DNA of 64,000 nt from Dugong dugon (GCA_030035585.1 CM057469.1:116290650-116354649); one strand, 5' to 3'. Positions 24,893 to 37,089 are shown, counted from the stretch's first letter. The notes: generated from the letters alone by a model not told the origin. Numbers and translations are program-made.

Positions 24893-25580
24893 CAGGGGTT
24901 CTCCAACTGTTTTGGTGTCAGGACACTTATGTTCATAAAAATTATTGAGGACCTGAAAGAACTTTTGTGCAAGTAGGTTATATTCGCTCATATTTTCCAT
25001 ACTAGAAATTTAAACTGAAATTAAAAAAAAAAAAAAAACCAGCATATAATTGTTAACACACTTTATTTTTTATAAAATGCCAAGCAGATACCGATACATG
25101 AATAACCAATATTTATCTGGCAGTCAGTCTGTCATATAAAAATGGTGTTCATGAAAACAGTAGATTACAACTCAATGTTAGAAATGCTTTTCCTCAAGAC
25201 AACCATTTGACTTCAGTATGCAGCAGAGGGCTTCATGGGAACTTCCCATTTTGTCATACAGAATATTAAAAGACATATATTCTAGGGTTGGCAATTACTA
25301 AAATAAATCACCTTCACTCCTTATCAAAGACATTTTTAGTGAAAATGTCCTTTTTTCCTGCATATGCATCAATATGAAGTATACAATTTGGTGCCACTAC
25401 CTAGAGTACGTATAAGGCACCAGACGTTTTCCCTACCATTGCTTCTATACCATCAGCACAGGTGTCAACACAGTGAAAAGCTAAATAACATTTTAGTATA
25501 ATTATAAAAATTACAACTTCCCTTGAAAAGGTTTGAGGGTTCCCATTGATGAGCAGATCACACTCTGAGAATGTGACTCT
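24893..25580. mobile_element. Decayed hAT-type DNA transposon
   Basis: It starts with caggggttctccaactgttttgg and aattattgaggacctgaaaga, and ends with a segment like gagggttccc.. ..cacactctgagaatgtg. This is the pattern of hAT-derived mammalian repeats with short terminal repeats. No transposase ORF is left. The family assignment is by resemblance only. Confidence 0.5.
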
Positions 25581-26460
25581 GATGTATCAAATTGGCAGCT
25601 CAGATTTACACTGAACGAGGAACTATTTCTCAGTCTCCCCTCATGGAGGTGACCACAGTCTTCAGTACCAAGGCAACAGGGTAGCTTTCAATCTACAGCC
25701 ATGGGGCAGATTTACAATGAGCTTAGTGAAGAACGGAGCAGTGAGCAGTGCAAAGGAGAGTTGGTTGTATATGCAATACAGGCTCACATCTACTCTTCCA
25801 CCATCAGATATGTCCCTTCTCTATGCATGATCCACCCTTTCTTTTCTTCACATCATTCAACTGTTGTTCTAATTATACTTTGGTCTCCTTTATTTTGTCT
25901 CATCTTATTTCATTAGCTTTATACGTCAGTGATACTTTATTTCCTAGATGAATGGGAGCCAAATCTATTTATCTGCTGTTCTGTACCATCTTGGCTCACC
26001 TATTGACTTAAGAACTTACTTCATGCTTCCTTCACACCTTGCTGTTATGTTTAAGCAGCAACTTTGAACTACTGCTGCTACTGTTGGCTTCAATTCTTTC
26101 CTTCAACTCAACTAATACTCTCCCCTCACCAACACTTCCATTCCTGTACCATTCCCTTCTTTACTTATTATCTTGTGCTTATTTAATCTTACAAGAAAGG
26201 GTAGAAATTCATATGTATGCCAACAGGAGCAAGTTCTTCACAGATAGATCAGAAATAAAGTATACTTCTTTTGATTTTTTTCTTAATTATCCATTGCCAA
26301 AATTTTTTTCTTAAGTATCTGACACACCAGAATTTACGCCACAGGGCAACCATGGTTCCTTTAATCTCTCAGTACAGAACCTATGGGAAAGGCTAAGAAA
26401 AGGGCAAACTTCCCCTGTTCCTGGGGAGAGTGCCGGCATGTTAATGGGAAAGAGGAAGTA
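25581..26460. other. Intergenic upstream of the REG3-like gene
   Basis: Unique sequence. Short ORFs (25701-25951, 26039-26314) lack domains. No repeat family was recognised with confidence. Confidence 0.4.
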
Positions 26461-26469
26461 TCTGTGCAA

Positions 26470-26489
26470 TTCCCAGCGTCTGCTGGGAA
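26470..26489. promoter_or_regulatory. Perfect 8-nt dyad upstream of the REG3-like gene
   Basis: TTCCCAGC (26470-26477) and GCTGGGAA (26482-26489) are exact inverted repeats separated by GTCT, about 150 bp 5' of the inferred first exon. TTCC and GGAA half-sites fit several factor classes, but the spacing is not that of a classic STAT TTCnnnGAA element. Function is inferred only from symmetry and position. Confidence 0.4.
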
Positions 26490-26604
26490 CAGTCTCCTCC
26501 CCATGGCAGGAATCGCATTGAACCTATGCCAAGTTCTTCCCCATGACCCCTGTAACACCTAACCTTCCTGGTATTGATTTTAATGCCCATCTCTCAGGTC
26601 CTCC

Positions 26605-26659
26605 TGTAAAAGCCCATGCTTTCCTGGCCTGACAAGCCATCCCAGAACCTGCAAGACAG
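26605..26659 (+). promoter_or_regulatory. Core promoter and non-coding exon 1 of the REG3-like gene
   Basis: A TATA-like TGTAAAAG lies at 26605-26612. About 30 nt downstream is a short candidate exon ending CTGCAAGACAG at 26659, followed by a strong donor GTAAGTG (26660). REG-family genes usually have a short untranslated first exon at such a spacing. The exact start site (about 26636) is inferred. The acceptor of exon 2 is either after ttcttttag (26945) or after cacacag (26975). Confidence 0.65.
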
Positions 26660-26977
26660 GTAAGTGCGAGCTGCAGAAAGATGAGGTAACAACAGGGGTT
26701 TTCCCTTACACATTATGGGGGAAAGTATTGGAGGAGACCAGTCCTCATAGAATGTAGCAGTTCAGACTCAGCAAAGGGTTGGCTTAGAGGCATTAGGAAT
26801 ACAGATTCCCCAATTCTCTCCAGAACTATAGAAAGGGGTGGATGTCACCAAGGTCAGTTTATTTCTAAGGATTCAAAGGAAAAGACAAGAGGTAGGACGA
26901 GGAGGTCTCTGCATGCACTCTGTCTCTCTGATCATCCTTCTTTTAGTGATCTCTGATCGCCACCTCCACACACAGAC

Positions 26978-29133
26978 ATGATCCTGCCTCTCATGGCCCT
27001 CTTCAGCATGGCCTGGATGCTGCTCTCCTGTCTGATGCTCCTATCCCAAGTCCAAGGTGAGATTTCTCTGCTTCTAGAACTGGCCTCCTTGTGAATGTTC
27101 AGGACCAAGAAGAGGAGAAACCACCTGTGTGACACATGTGGTAATGGTGAAGTATATTGTCACGTAATCAAATGGTCTACAATTCCCCCATCATTACTAC
27201 TTCCTCCAGGTTAACTAACTGTGGGAGGCATCAGAGTGGTTCGATAACAATGGAACAGATGATTTCCCATTTTGTCCATGGACTCTAATTAGTGTTGGGA
27301 AGTTGAAGAGATAAAGTATGAAGGGTCAATGATGAGTTACAAAGAGGCCCCAGTGTAGGGAGAGTCATTCAGGAAGATTGGACATTGAAGAAGGGGGGAG
27401 GGTAAAAAGAATGGAGATGGTTTACCATTTAGAGTAGCTGCTTCAAGGTCAAGAAACCCTGAAAGAGGTGGCAAAGGTGAGAGGTGGTCAACAGTGTGGG
27501 ATCATTCCCCATGCACTGGCCTCATGGACATTCCTTCAATGTTGCCTCCCCACCTGCTCCTCCCCAGTCACCATTGTTTATCTCACCGCATTCCTCTACT
27601 TTGTTTTCCTTCCACCACAGGTGAAGACAGCTCAAAGGAATATCCCTCTGTGCGGATTAGCTGTCCCGGAGGCTCCAAAGCCTATGGTTCCCACTGCTAT
27701 GCCTTTTTTCTTACACCAAAAACCTGGGTGGATGCAGATGTATGTAGTGTGATGTGGGGATGGGGAGGTCTTAGTGGAAAGTACATGGGAGACCATAGGA
27801 GAGAGAGGGAGGCTTCCATTCTCCAAAGCACCGTGGGGGTGAGGATGTGCGCCAACATTGCTCGCACACCTCCCTTCTCGCCTAATTCTTCCTTATGTTC
27901 TCCCAGTGAAGTCTCAATTCCCTCTCTGTCTCTTCATTCTCCACACAGATGGTCTGCCAGAAGCGGCCTTCAGGACACCTCGTGTCTGTGCTCAATGTGG
28001 CTGAGGCATCCTTTGTGGCCTCCCTAGTGAAGAGTACTTCCAACACCTACACAAATGTCTGGATTGGGCTACATGACCCCACACTGGTGTGACTGCATTC
28101 TCTCCCCTCTCTTATCTCTCATGTGGCTGTTGTCACACAGCCTTAATCTCTGTCCACAGTGTCTGCCCAGGAAGTCAATCCACGTGGCCCTGGAGCTCAG
28201 GGATCCTGGGGAATATTTGGGGGAAAGGGAAGGCCTTGAGGCCAGCTGGAGAGCTGAGTTCTGTGGAGGTTCTGGTGTACATCTGAAACTAATCTGTCTC
28301 TTGTCAAGCTTTTACACAATTCATGAGGCCTTGTAATTTAGTTCTCTGAGCTTCACAGGTCTGTGTAAAGTATGCTGAGGGGATCCCAAATGAATATCTG
28401 TTTTTGTCCCCTGTAGAACAGACATAGTTTTTAAGGCCCAAAGGGTAATTACTAACTATTGTTTAACCAGTGACATGCAAATTTGGGTGATTCTGCTGGC
28501 TGTGGCTTTGGGATGTGCCAAAGGAGCAAGTAGTTAAGAGAGTAATTTCTAGAATGGTTCTGGTGGAGCATCTGGAAGAACAGACTAGTTCCATGATGCT
28601 TGGGTAGGGATCAGGTATTCCAGCTAAGGGGATCCTGCAAAGAGAGTTGTACTGTCCATTCTCTCACCTGCCTCCATCCTCTGTAGGGCTTGGAACCCAA
28701 TGGTGGTGGATGGGAGTGGAGTAACTCAGATGTGCTAAATTACCTTGCCTGGGAAAGAGATCCCTCCACCATTGTAAACTCTGGCCACTGTGGGAGCCTC
28801 TCAAGAAACACAGGTAATAAATATAGGAGTCAATATTTTCCCAGCCTTTCCCATCCCATCATTCCTCTTCCCTGGGTCTGATCTTCAGAGAATTCTTCTA
28901 AACTACAAAATTCAATGCTGTTTTTTCTTCCCCCATCCCCTCTCTTCTCTGCTTTCTTTGTGCCTTCTTCACCTAGAGTGGGGCACTGGTGAGGATGTGG
29001 GATGCCTCCACATTGGGTTCACAATGTCCACCAGCCCCATTCACCTTACGTCTCTTTCTCTCCAGGATTCCTGAAATGGAAAGACTATAACTGTGATCTG
29101 AAGTTACCCTATGTTTGCCAGTTCAAGAACTAG
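26978..29133 (+). CDS. REG3 (REG3A/REG3G-like): REG3-type secreted C-type lectin (regenerating islet-derived 3 family)
   Basis: REG3 proteins are secreted gut and pancreas lectins. The EPN-bearing members bind peptidoglycan and kill Gram-positive bacteria. Coding exons: 26978-27056, 27621-27739, 27949-28086, 28687-28813 and 29066-29133. All introns are GT-AG and phases agree, giving 176 residues (human REG3A: 175). Residues 1-26/27 are a signal peptide ([13 protein letters not shown]). Residues 28-38 are an acidic propeptide ending PSVR, the expected trypsin site, before ISCP. The lectin domain holds Cys41, 52, 69, 147, 164 and 172 (expected pairs 41-52, 69-172, 147-164), WIGLHDP (104-110), the EPN motif (115-117), [11 protein letters not shown] (121-131), and the ending LPYVCQFKN. 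The start is the first ATG of the signal peptide. No disabling change was seen. Assignment to REG3A versus REG3G is not possible from the sequence alone. Confidence 0.93.
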
Positions 29134-29319
29134 GACAGGTGGAAAGACAGCAATTTGGGATGCTGTGATCATCGTGGACTTGAAACTTAGTTTAAAGACC
29201 TACCCAGGAAGAGAATATTCTCTTCCACATCCTCAACTTGATCTCTTTATTCTGATCTTCTCTTCTTTTCCATCCGACACACCCTCATTACCTGGTTTTC
29301 TTTGTTTCAAGGCCTAAGT

Positions 29320-29365
29320 ACTCAGACAAAAATAATAATAATTTTATTCTACAGTTGTTTGCCTT
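29320..29365 (+). terminator. Probable poly(A) region of the REG3-like gene
   Basis: About 190 nt after the stop codon, aaaataataataattttatt supplies AATAAT-type variants of the poly(A) signal. It is followed by the GT-rich stretch gttgtttgccttgtgtgttt at 29355-29375. No canonical AATAAA occurs between the stop codon and this point. Confidence 0.55.
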
Positions 29366-29375
29366 GTGTGTTTCA

Positions 29376-29945
29376 TTCTCTTATCCAGACCCTGAGGAAG
29401 AGAAATGGGTAGGGGAGGAAATATGGTACATCTTGTGTATGTCCAGTTCCTGTCAGGCCTTGGGGAAAATGACAAAATGTAAATTCCTACCAGTGCATTT
29501 GTGATGAGAATGTGGACCCTGCACTTGGAGGATTTGAGTTTGGGGCTGACATTACTCTCTTACACGCCATATACATTCTCCTGGTCCAGGTCTGATGGTG
29601 TGACACAACCCATCTTATGGGTCTCTGATGGTGTTTATAGCAGTACTTCTCAAACTGCCTGGGGTAAAGGATCAGCTTCCTCTTTTTTTTTCCTCTTTAA
29701 TTTCCAATCCTCATTGGACCACAACTTTTTAAAATACAGCAAAGAATTAATTACTTGAAATTCCAGTTTTAGCTGTGATATGTAAAGCACTTGGAAGTTG
29801 TCACTCTCTTCCTTAAAACAAGAAAAAGGATGAACAAAATGAAAATCCATAATTTCCTTCTACTCTTCAGAGAATTGAGGTCACAGGGCAAACACCTTGA
29901 TATCTGCAGAGACAGGTGAATATAGAGCATCACAGCTGAAGTATG
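29376..29945. other. Intergenic sequence downstream of the REG3-like gene
   Basis: No gene. The segment around 29640-29790 (gcagtacttctcaaactgcctgggg and accacaactttttaaaa) looks like an old DNA-transposon fragment but could not be classified. Confidence 0.35.
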
Positions 29946-30112
29946 CTTACCAAAAACCAAAACCCATTGCTATCTAGTTGATTCTGACTCATAGCAACCC
30001 AATAGGACAGAGAAGAACTACCCCATAGGGTTTCCAAGGAGCACCTGGTGGATTCAAGCCGCCGACCTTTTGATTAGCAGTCTAACCAAACCAGCTTAAC
30101 TACTACACTTAC
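29946..30112 (-). mobile_element. AfroSINE, short form
   Basis: The reverse complement reads from a tRNA-like head to a tail rich in ggtttttggt. gggtttccaagg passes directly into agcacctggtgg, so the 45-nt centre is missing. Confidence 0.85.
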
Positions 30113-30145
30113 CTGAAGCAAAGGCCTCCAGAGTCACACATTGTT

Positions 30146-30356
30146 AAGCCAAACCAAATCCACTGCCATTGAGTCAATTCCGACTCCTAATGACCCTGTA
30201 GGACAAAGTAGAACTGCCCTATGGGATTTCCAAGGCCGTAAATCTTTACGGAAACAGACTGCCACATTCTTCTCCCATGGAGCAGCTGGTGAGTTTGAAT
30301 TGCTGACCTTTCAGTTAGCAGCTGAGCACTTCACCACTGTGCCACTAGGGCTCCTC
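30146..30356 (-). mobile_element. AfroSINE, long form
   Basis: This is the same family as the copy at 29946 but retains the central 45 nt (ccgtaaatctttacggaaac.. ..ttctcccatgg) between ccaagg and agcagctgg. Confidence 0.85.
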
Positions 30357-31010
30357 AATACATTGTTATAAACAGTTAAATGGCTATTTTGACAAATTTT
30401 TGGATGCTGAGTGTGGATTAGTGTTAAGAGTGAGAAACTCCTGGAGCCCACAGAATTAGGGAGGCTCATACAGTTTTCTGGGTTTTGCCTTCAGAATCCT
30501 AGAGGGTTCTCAAGGGGAAGAGCAAAGAAAGGTCTTTCAAGACTTTAGCAAGGGAAGGGGAAAATATAACCATTTCAAAAACTGCCCAAAGAGTTCTTCA
30601 TAAAAATAGCTAATTTTCCAGGGAAAAAGATTTTACCAGAGTTTTATCCCACTTAAGGGAAAGGGCACTTATGCAACTCCATTCCCCCCAGCCTTGCCAT
30701 CTCACCTAAGGTGGGTAAATAAGAGATGAAAAACTCTTATGAAGGTCACATACCAGGGATACAGGCCCACTCTAAGACTGAAATTTAATCATAAGATTAT
30801 TAAATGCTTCCCGTCTCTGACTTTGCCATATTAACAAAGCTCCTGTATAATAGCAGTTTATCACCACGGAAAGAAAAGCAAGATGTAGATACTGTCTAAG
30901 GAGGAATCCCTAGGGAAGCCCAAAGGCAACAGAAAAGACAAAAGCAAGAACACCAAAAGAATTGTAAGTCTCTGGTACCTATAGCAAATACGAAACACAA
31001 CACAAGGCCT
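30357..31010. other. Unique sequence, no gene recognised
   Basis: No domain-bearing ORF or repeat was recognised. Confidence 0.35.
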
Positions 31011-31011
31011 A

Positions 31012-31232
31012 AGCAAACCGAAACCAAACCAGTTGCCATTCAGTCGACTCTGACTCATGGTGACCTCACATGTATCAGAGTGGAACTGTGCTTGATAGGG
31101 TTTTTAATGGCAGATTTTTCAGGAGACGTTCCCCAGGTCTTTCTTTCAAGACATCTCTCGACGAGTTCAAACTGCCAACCTTTCGGTTAGTAGTTCAGTG
31201 CTTAACCTTTTGCGGCATCCAGGGACTCCTGA
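31012..31232 (-). mobile_element. AfroSINE, third sequence class
   Basis: It has an AfroSINE head and tail but a different middle (ttttaatggcagatttttca, then ccaggtctttctttcaagac). The same middle is shared with the copies at 40661, 45167, 55135 and 56155. Confidence 0.8.
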
Positions 31233-31893
31233 ATAGATTAACACAAAGCCTCACACTATTGATCTTTATTAGTATATAATGTGTGACTTTCAACAAAAAA
31301 TTATGACACAATCTGAAGAGACAAAGAAAACATTGGAACCACACTCAGACATGCCATAGATGTAGAAATTCTTAGATGGGAAATTTACAAATATTGTGAT
31401 TAATATGTTAAGAATGCTAATGAAATAATTGTACAACATGCAAGACTACAGAGAGAAACTCTAAGACATCAAAAGGTAATGCTAGAAATTAAAAATACTG
31501 CAACAGAAATAAAGAATGCCTTTGATGGGCTCATCAGTAGAGTGGACATGGCCAAGGAAAGAATCTTTGTGAATTTAAAGATAGAAATTTCTTTGAAAAT
31601 GTTAAAGTTCTACTGAGCTTGCCGATAGAAACTTCCCAAACTGAGATGTAAAGAGGAAAAAGGAAAGCAAGAAAACAGTGTAGAACAACCGAGAACAGAG
31701 GGGCAATATCAAAAGTTGTAACACGCACATACTTGGATACCAGAAGTAGAAGAAATAGAGAATACAAAAGATATATTTGAAGCAATAATAGCCAAGAATT
31801 TTACAAAATTAATGACTGACTCCAAAGCATAGATCCAGGAAAGTCAGCAAACACCAACCAGGATAAACACTAAAAAAATTACACCTAGGCATA

Positions 31894-32412
31894 TGTCATG
31901 GATTGAATTATGTCCCCAAAAAATGTGTATCAATTTGGCTAGTCCATGATTCCCTGTATTGTGTGATTGTCCACCATTATGATCTGATGTGATTTTCCAG
32001 TGTGTTGTAAATCCTACCTCTATCATGTTAATGAGGCAGGATAGGAGGCAGTTATGTTAATGAGGCAGCACTCAATCTACAAGATTGGATTGTGTCTTAA
32101 ACCAATCTCTTTTGAATATAAAAGAGAGAAGAGAGCAGAGAGACAGGGGGACCTCATACCACCAAGAAAGCAGTGCCAGGAGCATAGTGTGTCATTTGTA
32201 CCTGGGGTCCCTGCCCTGAGAAACTCTTAGACCAGGGGAAGATTGATGATAAAGGACCTTCCCCCAGAGCCAGTAGAGAGAGAAAATTTCCCTGGAGCTG
32301 ACACCCTGAATTTGGACTTGTAGCCTCCTAGACTGTGAGAGAATAATTTTCTCTTTGTTAAAGCCATCTGCTTGTGGTATTTCTGTTATAGCAGCACTAG
32401 ATGACTAAGACA
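31894..32412 (+). mobile_element. Solo LTR, MaLR-like family A (519 bp)
   Basis: It starts TGTCATGGATTGAATTATG and ends AGATGACTAAGACA. A perfect 5-bp target duplication gcata lies at 31889-31893 and 32413-32417. It has a 3' block with gagagaataattttctctttg and ggtatttctgttatagcagc. Two further copies are at 50706 and 62599. TG..CA ends, length and 5-bp duplication fit an ERVL/MaLR-type LTR. Confidence 0.85.
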
Positions 32413-33237
32413 GCATATCATACTCAAACTGCAGAAAACCAAAGACAAAAAGAATACCTTGAAAGAAGCCAGGGGGTGGGGGGGACATCTTATCTATAAA
32501 GGGTCAAAGATAAAAATTTCAAGGGTCTTCTCTTCTGAAACCGTGCAAGTAAAAGTGTGGAGTGAAATAAAGTGTTGAAAAAACAAATCAAAACAAAACG
32601 CTAAGCTAGAATTATATAGCCAGAAAATTATCCTTCAAATGCAAAGGAGAAATAAAGTTTTTCTCACGCAAACCAAAACTGAGGACATTCATTACCAGTA
32701 GAGCTTCCCTGCAAGAAATGTTAGAAGAAGTTCTTTAGGGAGAAATAAAATGATGTCAGAAACTTTGCTCTGCTGAAAGAAAGAGTGTCGAAGAAAGCAT
32801 TAAAAAAAAAAAAAAAGTGAAACAAAATATTTTATTTGTCTTCTAATTGATCTAAAAGGTAACTGCTTGTTTAAAGGAATAAAGAAATAATAATAACAAT
32901 GTATTTGGTCATTCTATGATTATAGCCTAGAAATGTCATAAGGGATGAGAAAGGAATGGGCAATACTGTTACAAGGTACCTGTACTACATGTGAACCAGT
33001 ATATTGTTAATTAAGGTGAACTTATATAACTTGTAAATGTATGTTGCAAACTCCAGAAGAGCACTAAAAATATATATATAAATAAGTATAATTAATATGC
33101 TAAGAGAAAAGATGAAATGGAATCATAGAAATACTGAGTTAAAACCAGAGAATGCAGAAAAAGAAGAGAAACAGAAAAAAAAAAAGAATACAACAAATAG
33201 AAAACAATTATAAAAAGTGTAGACACTATCGCAATTA

Positions 33238-33427
33238 CAGCAATCCCAAAACCCAATGACTCATAGTCACCCTATAGAACAGGATAGAACTGCCCCATAG
33301 GGTTTCCAAGGCTGTAATCTTTAGAGCAGATTTCCACATCTTTCTCCTGAGGAGTGGCTGCTGGGTCCCAACTGTTGACCTTTTGATTAGCAACCAAGTG
33401 CCTAACCACTGCACCACCAGGGCTCCT
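33238..33427 (-). mobile_element. AfroSINE, long form
   Basis: It shows catagtcaccctatagaaca, agaactgccccatagggttt and gcaccaccagggctcc. The central segment is present. It is inserted in the old L1. Confidence 0.8.
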
Positions 33428-34414
33428 TGATTACATCAGTAATCATCTAAATGAACCAATTAAAAGAGATTGTCAGAGTTGATCAAAAATATACATATTT
33501 TTTTCTACAACCAAACCACTGATTAAATACAATCAGATAAGATAGAAGTAAAGAGAAGAAGAAAGATACACTATGCTGACATGAACTTAAAAAATAAATA
33601 AATAACTAGAGTAGTTGTTTTAATCCCAGACAATGCAGACTTCAGAAAAAGGAACAGATTAGGATAAACGTGTCATTACATAAAGATGAACGATTCAATT
33701 CTGTAACATAACAATCCTTAACAGACACCTAAAAACAGAATATCAAAATACGTGAAGCAAAAAATGATAGAACTACAACAAGAATTAGAAAAATCCATAT
33801 TATAGTTGAAGACTTCAATACACCTCTTTCTGTAATTGACAGATCAAGCAAGCAATAAATCATTAATGATGTACTTGATCTGATCATAACTACCAATTAA
33901 CCTGGTGTGATATTTATAGCATACTCCATCAAACAATAGCAGAGTACACATTGTTCTCAAGCTTACATGGCACATTTACAAAGAAAGACCAATTCTAGGC
34001 CATAAAACACATCTTAACAAATTTAAAAGGATAGAAATCATACAAAATGTGTTCTCAGACCACAATGGAATTAAACTAGACATCAATAACATACAGATAA
34101 CTCAAAAATCCCCAAATATTTGGAGACTAAACAACATACTTCTAAACAACTCATGGGAAAAAAAGAAGTCTCAAGAGAAATTTAAAAATATTTTGAAGTA
34201 AATGAAAATAAAAGCACAGCTTACTACAATTTGTGGGATGCAGTGAAAGTAGTGTTTAGAGGAAAATATATAATATTAAATACGTGTATTAGAAAAGAAG
34301 AAAGATCTAAAATCAATGATGCAAGCTTCCATCTTAAGAAACTAGAGATAAAAGAGCAATTCAAATGTTAAGCAAGCAAAAGAAAAGAAACACTCAAAAT
34401 TAGAGCAGAAATCA

Positions 34415-34627
34415 AGGTGCCTTGGTGACAAAGTGGTAACAGTGTTTGTCTGCTAACCAAAAGGTCGATGGTTTGAACCCAGCAGCCACTCCACAAGAGA
34501 AAGATGTGGCAGTCTGCTTCAGTACAGATTTACAGCCTTGGAAACTCTATGGGGCAGCTCTACTCTGTTCTATAGGATCACTATGAGTCAAAATTGACTT
34601 GATAGCAATGAGTTTGATTTTGGTTTT
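34415..34627 (+). mobile_element. AfroSINE, long form, with 13-bp target duplication
   Basis: It has a sense-orientation head (gccttggtgacaaagtgg, ctaaccaaaaggtcgatgg) and the tail tttgattttggtttt. Flanks agagcagaaatca (34402-34414) and agggcagaaatca (34628-34640) match at 12 of 13 positions and split the old L1 coding sequence. Confidence 0.9.
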
Positions 34628-34760
34628 AGGGCAGAAATCAATGAAATTGAGAACAGAAAAACAATAGAGGAAATCAATGAAGCCAAAATCTAGTTCATTG
34701 AAAAGGTAAATAAAATTCATAAATCTCTAGCCAGACTGACCAAGAAAAGAGGACAGAAAG

Positions 34761-35223
34761 TGTGCTCCCCCCAGCCGTTGTAAAGATGTCCACATACTAA
34801 TTCCTAGACCTTGTAAATATCTCACCTTATACGGCATAAATAATTTTTCAAGAGTGATTAAATTAAGGATCTTGAGATAGGGAGATTACTCTGGATTTTC
34901 CTGGAGGGCCTAGTGTAATCAAAGAGTCCCTATAAAAGGCGAGTCCCCTCCCTCTTTTATATTGTATTTTATATAAGATGTCATGCAGCTGACTTTGATG
35001 ATGAAGATGTTGTGAAAGGGTCACAACAGTCTTGAGAAGCTGGAAGAGGCAAGTGACAAATTCTACCCTGGAGCCTCTAGAAGAAACAAGTTCTGCTGAA
35101 ATCTTTATTGGTAAACTTGGTTTCAGTCATCTGGTCTCCAGTACTGGAAGAGAATAAATTTGTGTTGCTTTAAGCCATTAAATTTGTGGTATTTTGTTAC
35201 AGCACCACTAAGAAACTAACACA
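34761..35223 (+). mobile_element. MLT1/MST-like LTR inside the old L1
   Basis: It starts tgtgctccccccagccgttg, with cctagaccttgtaaatatct, aattaaggatcttgagatag and cagtgtaatcaaagagtcc. It ends gtggtattttgttacagcac and aactaacaca. This is the layout of a mammalian MaLR LTR. L1 sequence resumes on both sides. Confidence 0.7.
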
Positions 35224-35859
35224 GAGGTCATGAACACTGATCCCATGGACATTAAAAGGATAGTAAAGGAATATCATGTCCCAAAATGTGATAACTTAGA
35301 TAAAATGAACCAATTCCTTGAAAGGCACAATCTACGAAACTCAAACAAGGAGAAATAGATCATCTGAATAGGCCTATATATATTAAATAAAAAATTAAAT
35401 ATGTTACTAAAAAGAAAGCACAGTTCCAAATGGTTTTACTAGTGAATTCTAACAAATATTTAAGGAAGAAATGTTATTAATTCTTTACAATCTCTTCCAG
35501 AAAATAAAAGTAGAGGGAACACTTCTAATATCATCCTATGGGACCAGAATTACCTTAATATCAAATTAGATAAAGAAATTACAAGAAAGTAAAGCTACAA
35601 ACCAACAATATCTCTCATGAATATGGATGTAAAAATCCTCAACAAAATATTAGCAAATAAAATTCAACAATGTTTAAAAAACTTGTATACAATAGCTAAA
35701 TGAAATTTATTTCAGATACACAAAGCTGGCTGAACACTTCAAAATCAATTAATGTAATCTACCACTTCATCAGGCTAAAGAAGAAAAATCCTATGATTAT
35801 ATCAATAAATGCAGAAATCCTATGCCCACACATTACAGAAAAACTCTCAGCAAACTAGA

Positions 35860-36430
35860 AGTTTTAGACTGGGTTTTCTAGAGAAGCAAAACCAGTAAAG
35901 CATATAACTGTGTTGAGAGATTTATATCAAGGAAACGAATCATGTGGTTGCACAAGCTAGAAAAATCCAAATCTGTGGGTCAGTCTGGAGGCTTCTCCTG
36001 AATCACACAGCCATAGGGCTGATGAATCCAAGATCAGAAGATGAGATAGCAGGCCTCTGGCTCATAGGTTGTGGAGGCCTATGAAACCTAAGATTGGCAG
36101 TTAAGATGGCAGGTAAACTGCTATCTCACGTCCCAAGAACCAGAGGTCAGATGAACAGGAGTCAGCTGCCGGATCCAGAGTGAGCAAAGGCCAGTGAGCC
36201 TTGCCAGAATATACACCTATCTTGGATACAGGCCACACTTCCAAGGAAACTCCCTTTCAACAGACTGGCTGCTCACAACTGCAGATCGCATCATGGAGGT
36301 GATCGCATTATAATGGATATCATTATGGAGGTGGTTAAATCACTAAAAAGCTGCTAGACTACATTATAACTACCAAACTACTGAGGATCATGACCCAGCC
36401 AAGTTGACACACAACCTTAACCATCACAGT
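35860..36430 (-). mobile_element. 3' LTR of the ERVL-type remnant
   Basis: In + orientation it starts agttttagactgggttttctagagaagc and ends aagttgacacacaaccttaa and ccatcaca. It is the same family as the LTRs at 41715, 48108, 52876 and 59636. Confidence 0.85.
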
Positions 36431-36770
36431 TCACCCCTTGTCAACTTGGCACCTGTACACATCTCCTAAAACCATACATAATCTCTGAATAAAGACAATT
36501 ATAAAGTCATACTTACACCTAATGTAATACAACTAAAACATGTACAACTGAAAACATACTAGCCCTGTATACATCTTATATTTTATAAATGAAGAAAACA
36601 AAAATATTTGAAGGACACATACAAGGAAGAAATACTCATAACAATTACAGTCTTTTTTTCTGTAACTGATCATGGGGTAATAACTGGTATTTAGAACAAC
36701 CTTCTTCCACCACCCATTCCGTATTCCCTTTGCTGTCAGCAAGCACCTGAACTCATAGTGGTTTGTTGCT

Positions 36771-37076
36771 TCATAGGGTGATCCAAAAATTCCTTCCTGG
36801 AGGGTCTAGGCCATTAGCAGTCATGTCAGAATTGGGTTGCTGTAGTTTTCCAATGACTTTAATCATAGCGCACAGTAGTACTAAGAGATGCCGTAAAGGA
36901 TCTCCTGCATTCCAGACATAATTTTCTTTACCTCCATTATGTAATAGCAATCCGATTTCCTGTTGGTAATCAGGATCAATCACATCAGCCAGTATGGTAA
37001 CTCCCTTCTTTGCCAGTTGATCCAGAGGCATAAGGAGCTCAAATTGCACAGATGGCATTCTTAACTTCCAGTTCAA
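36771..37076 (-). pseudogene. ERVL dUTPase-like remnant
   Basis: This 101-codon minus-strand ORF shows a dUTPase-type core (ADVIDPDYQQEIGLLLHNGG followed by a KENYVW stretch). In ERVL elements a dUTPase follows integrase in pol. It keeps an open frame, but the upstream pol is broken, so it is a fragment. It lies just before the 3' LTR, the expected position. Confidence 0.8.
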
Positions 37077-37089
37077 CAGAATCAGTGAT

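Noticed and set aside
27494..28027. A 177-codon ORF across the REG3-like gene
   Set aside because: It reads through introns 2 and 3 and mostly in the wrong frame. The spliced model with matching phases explains the region.
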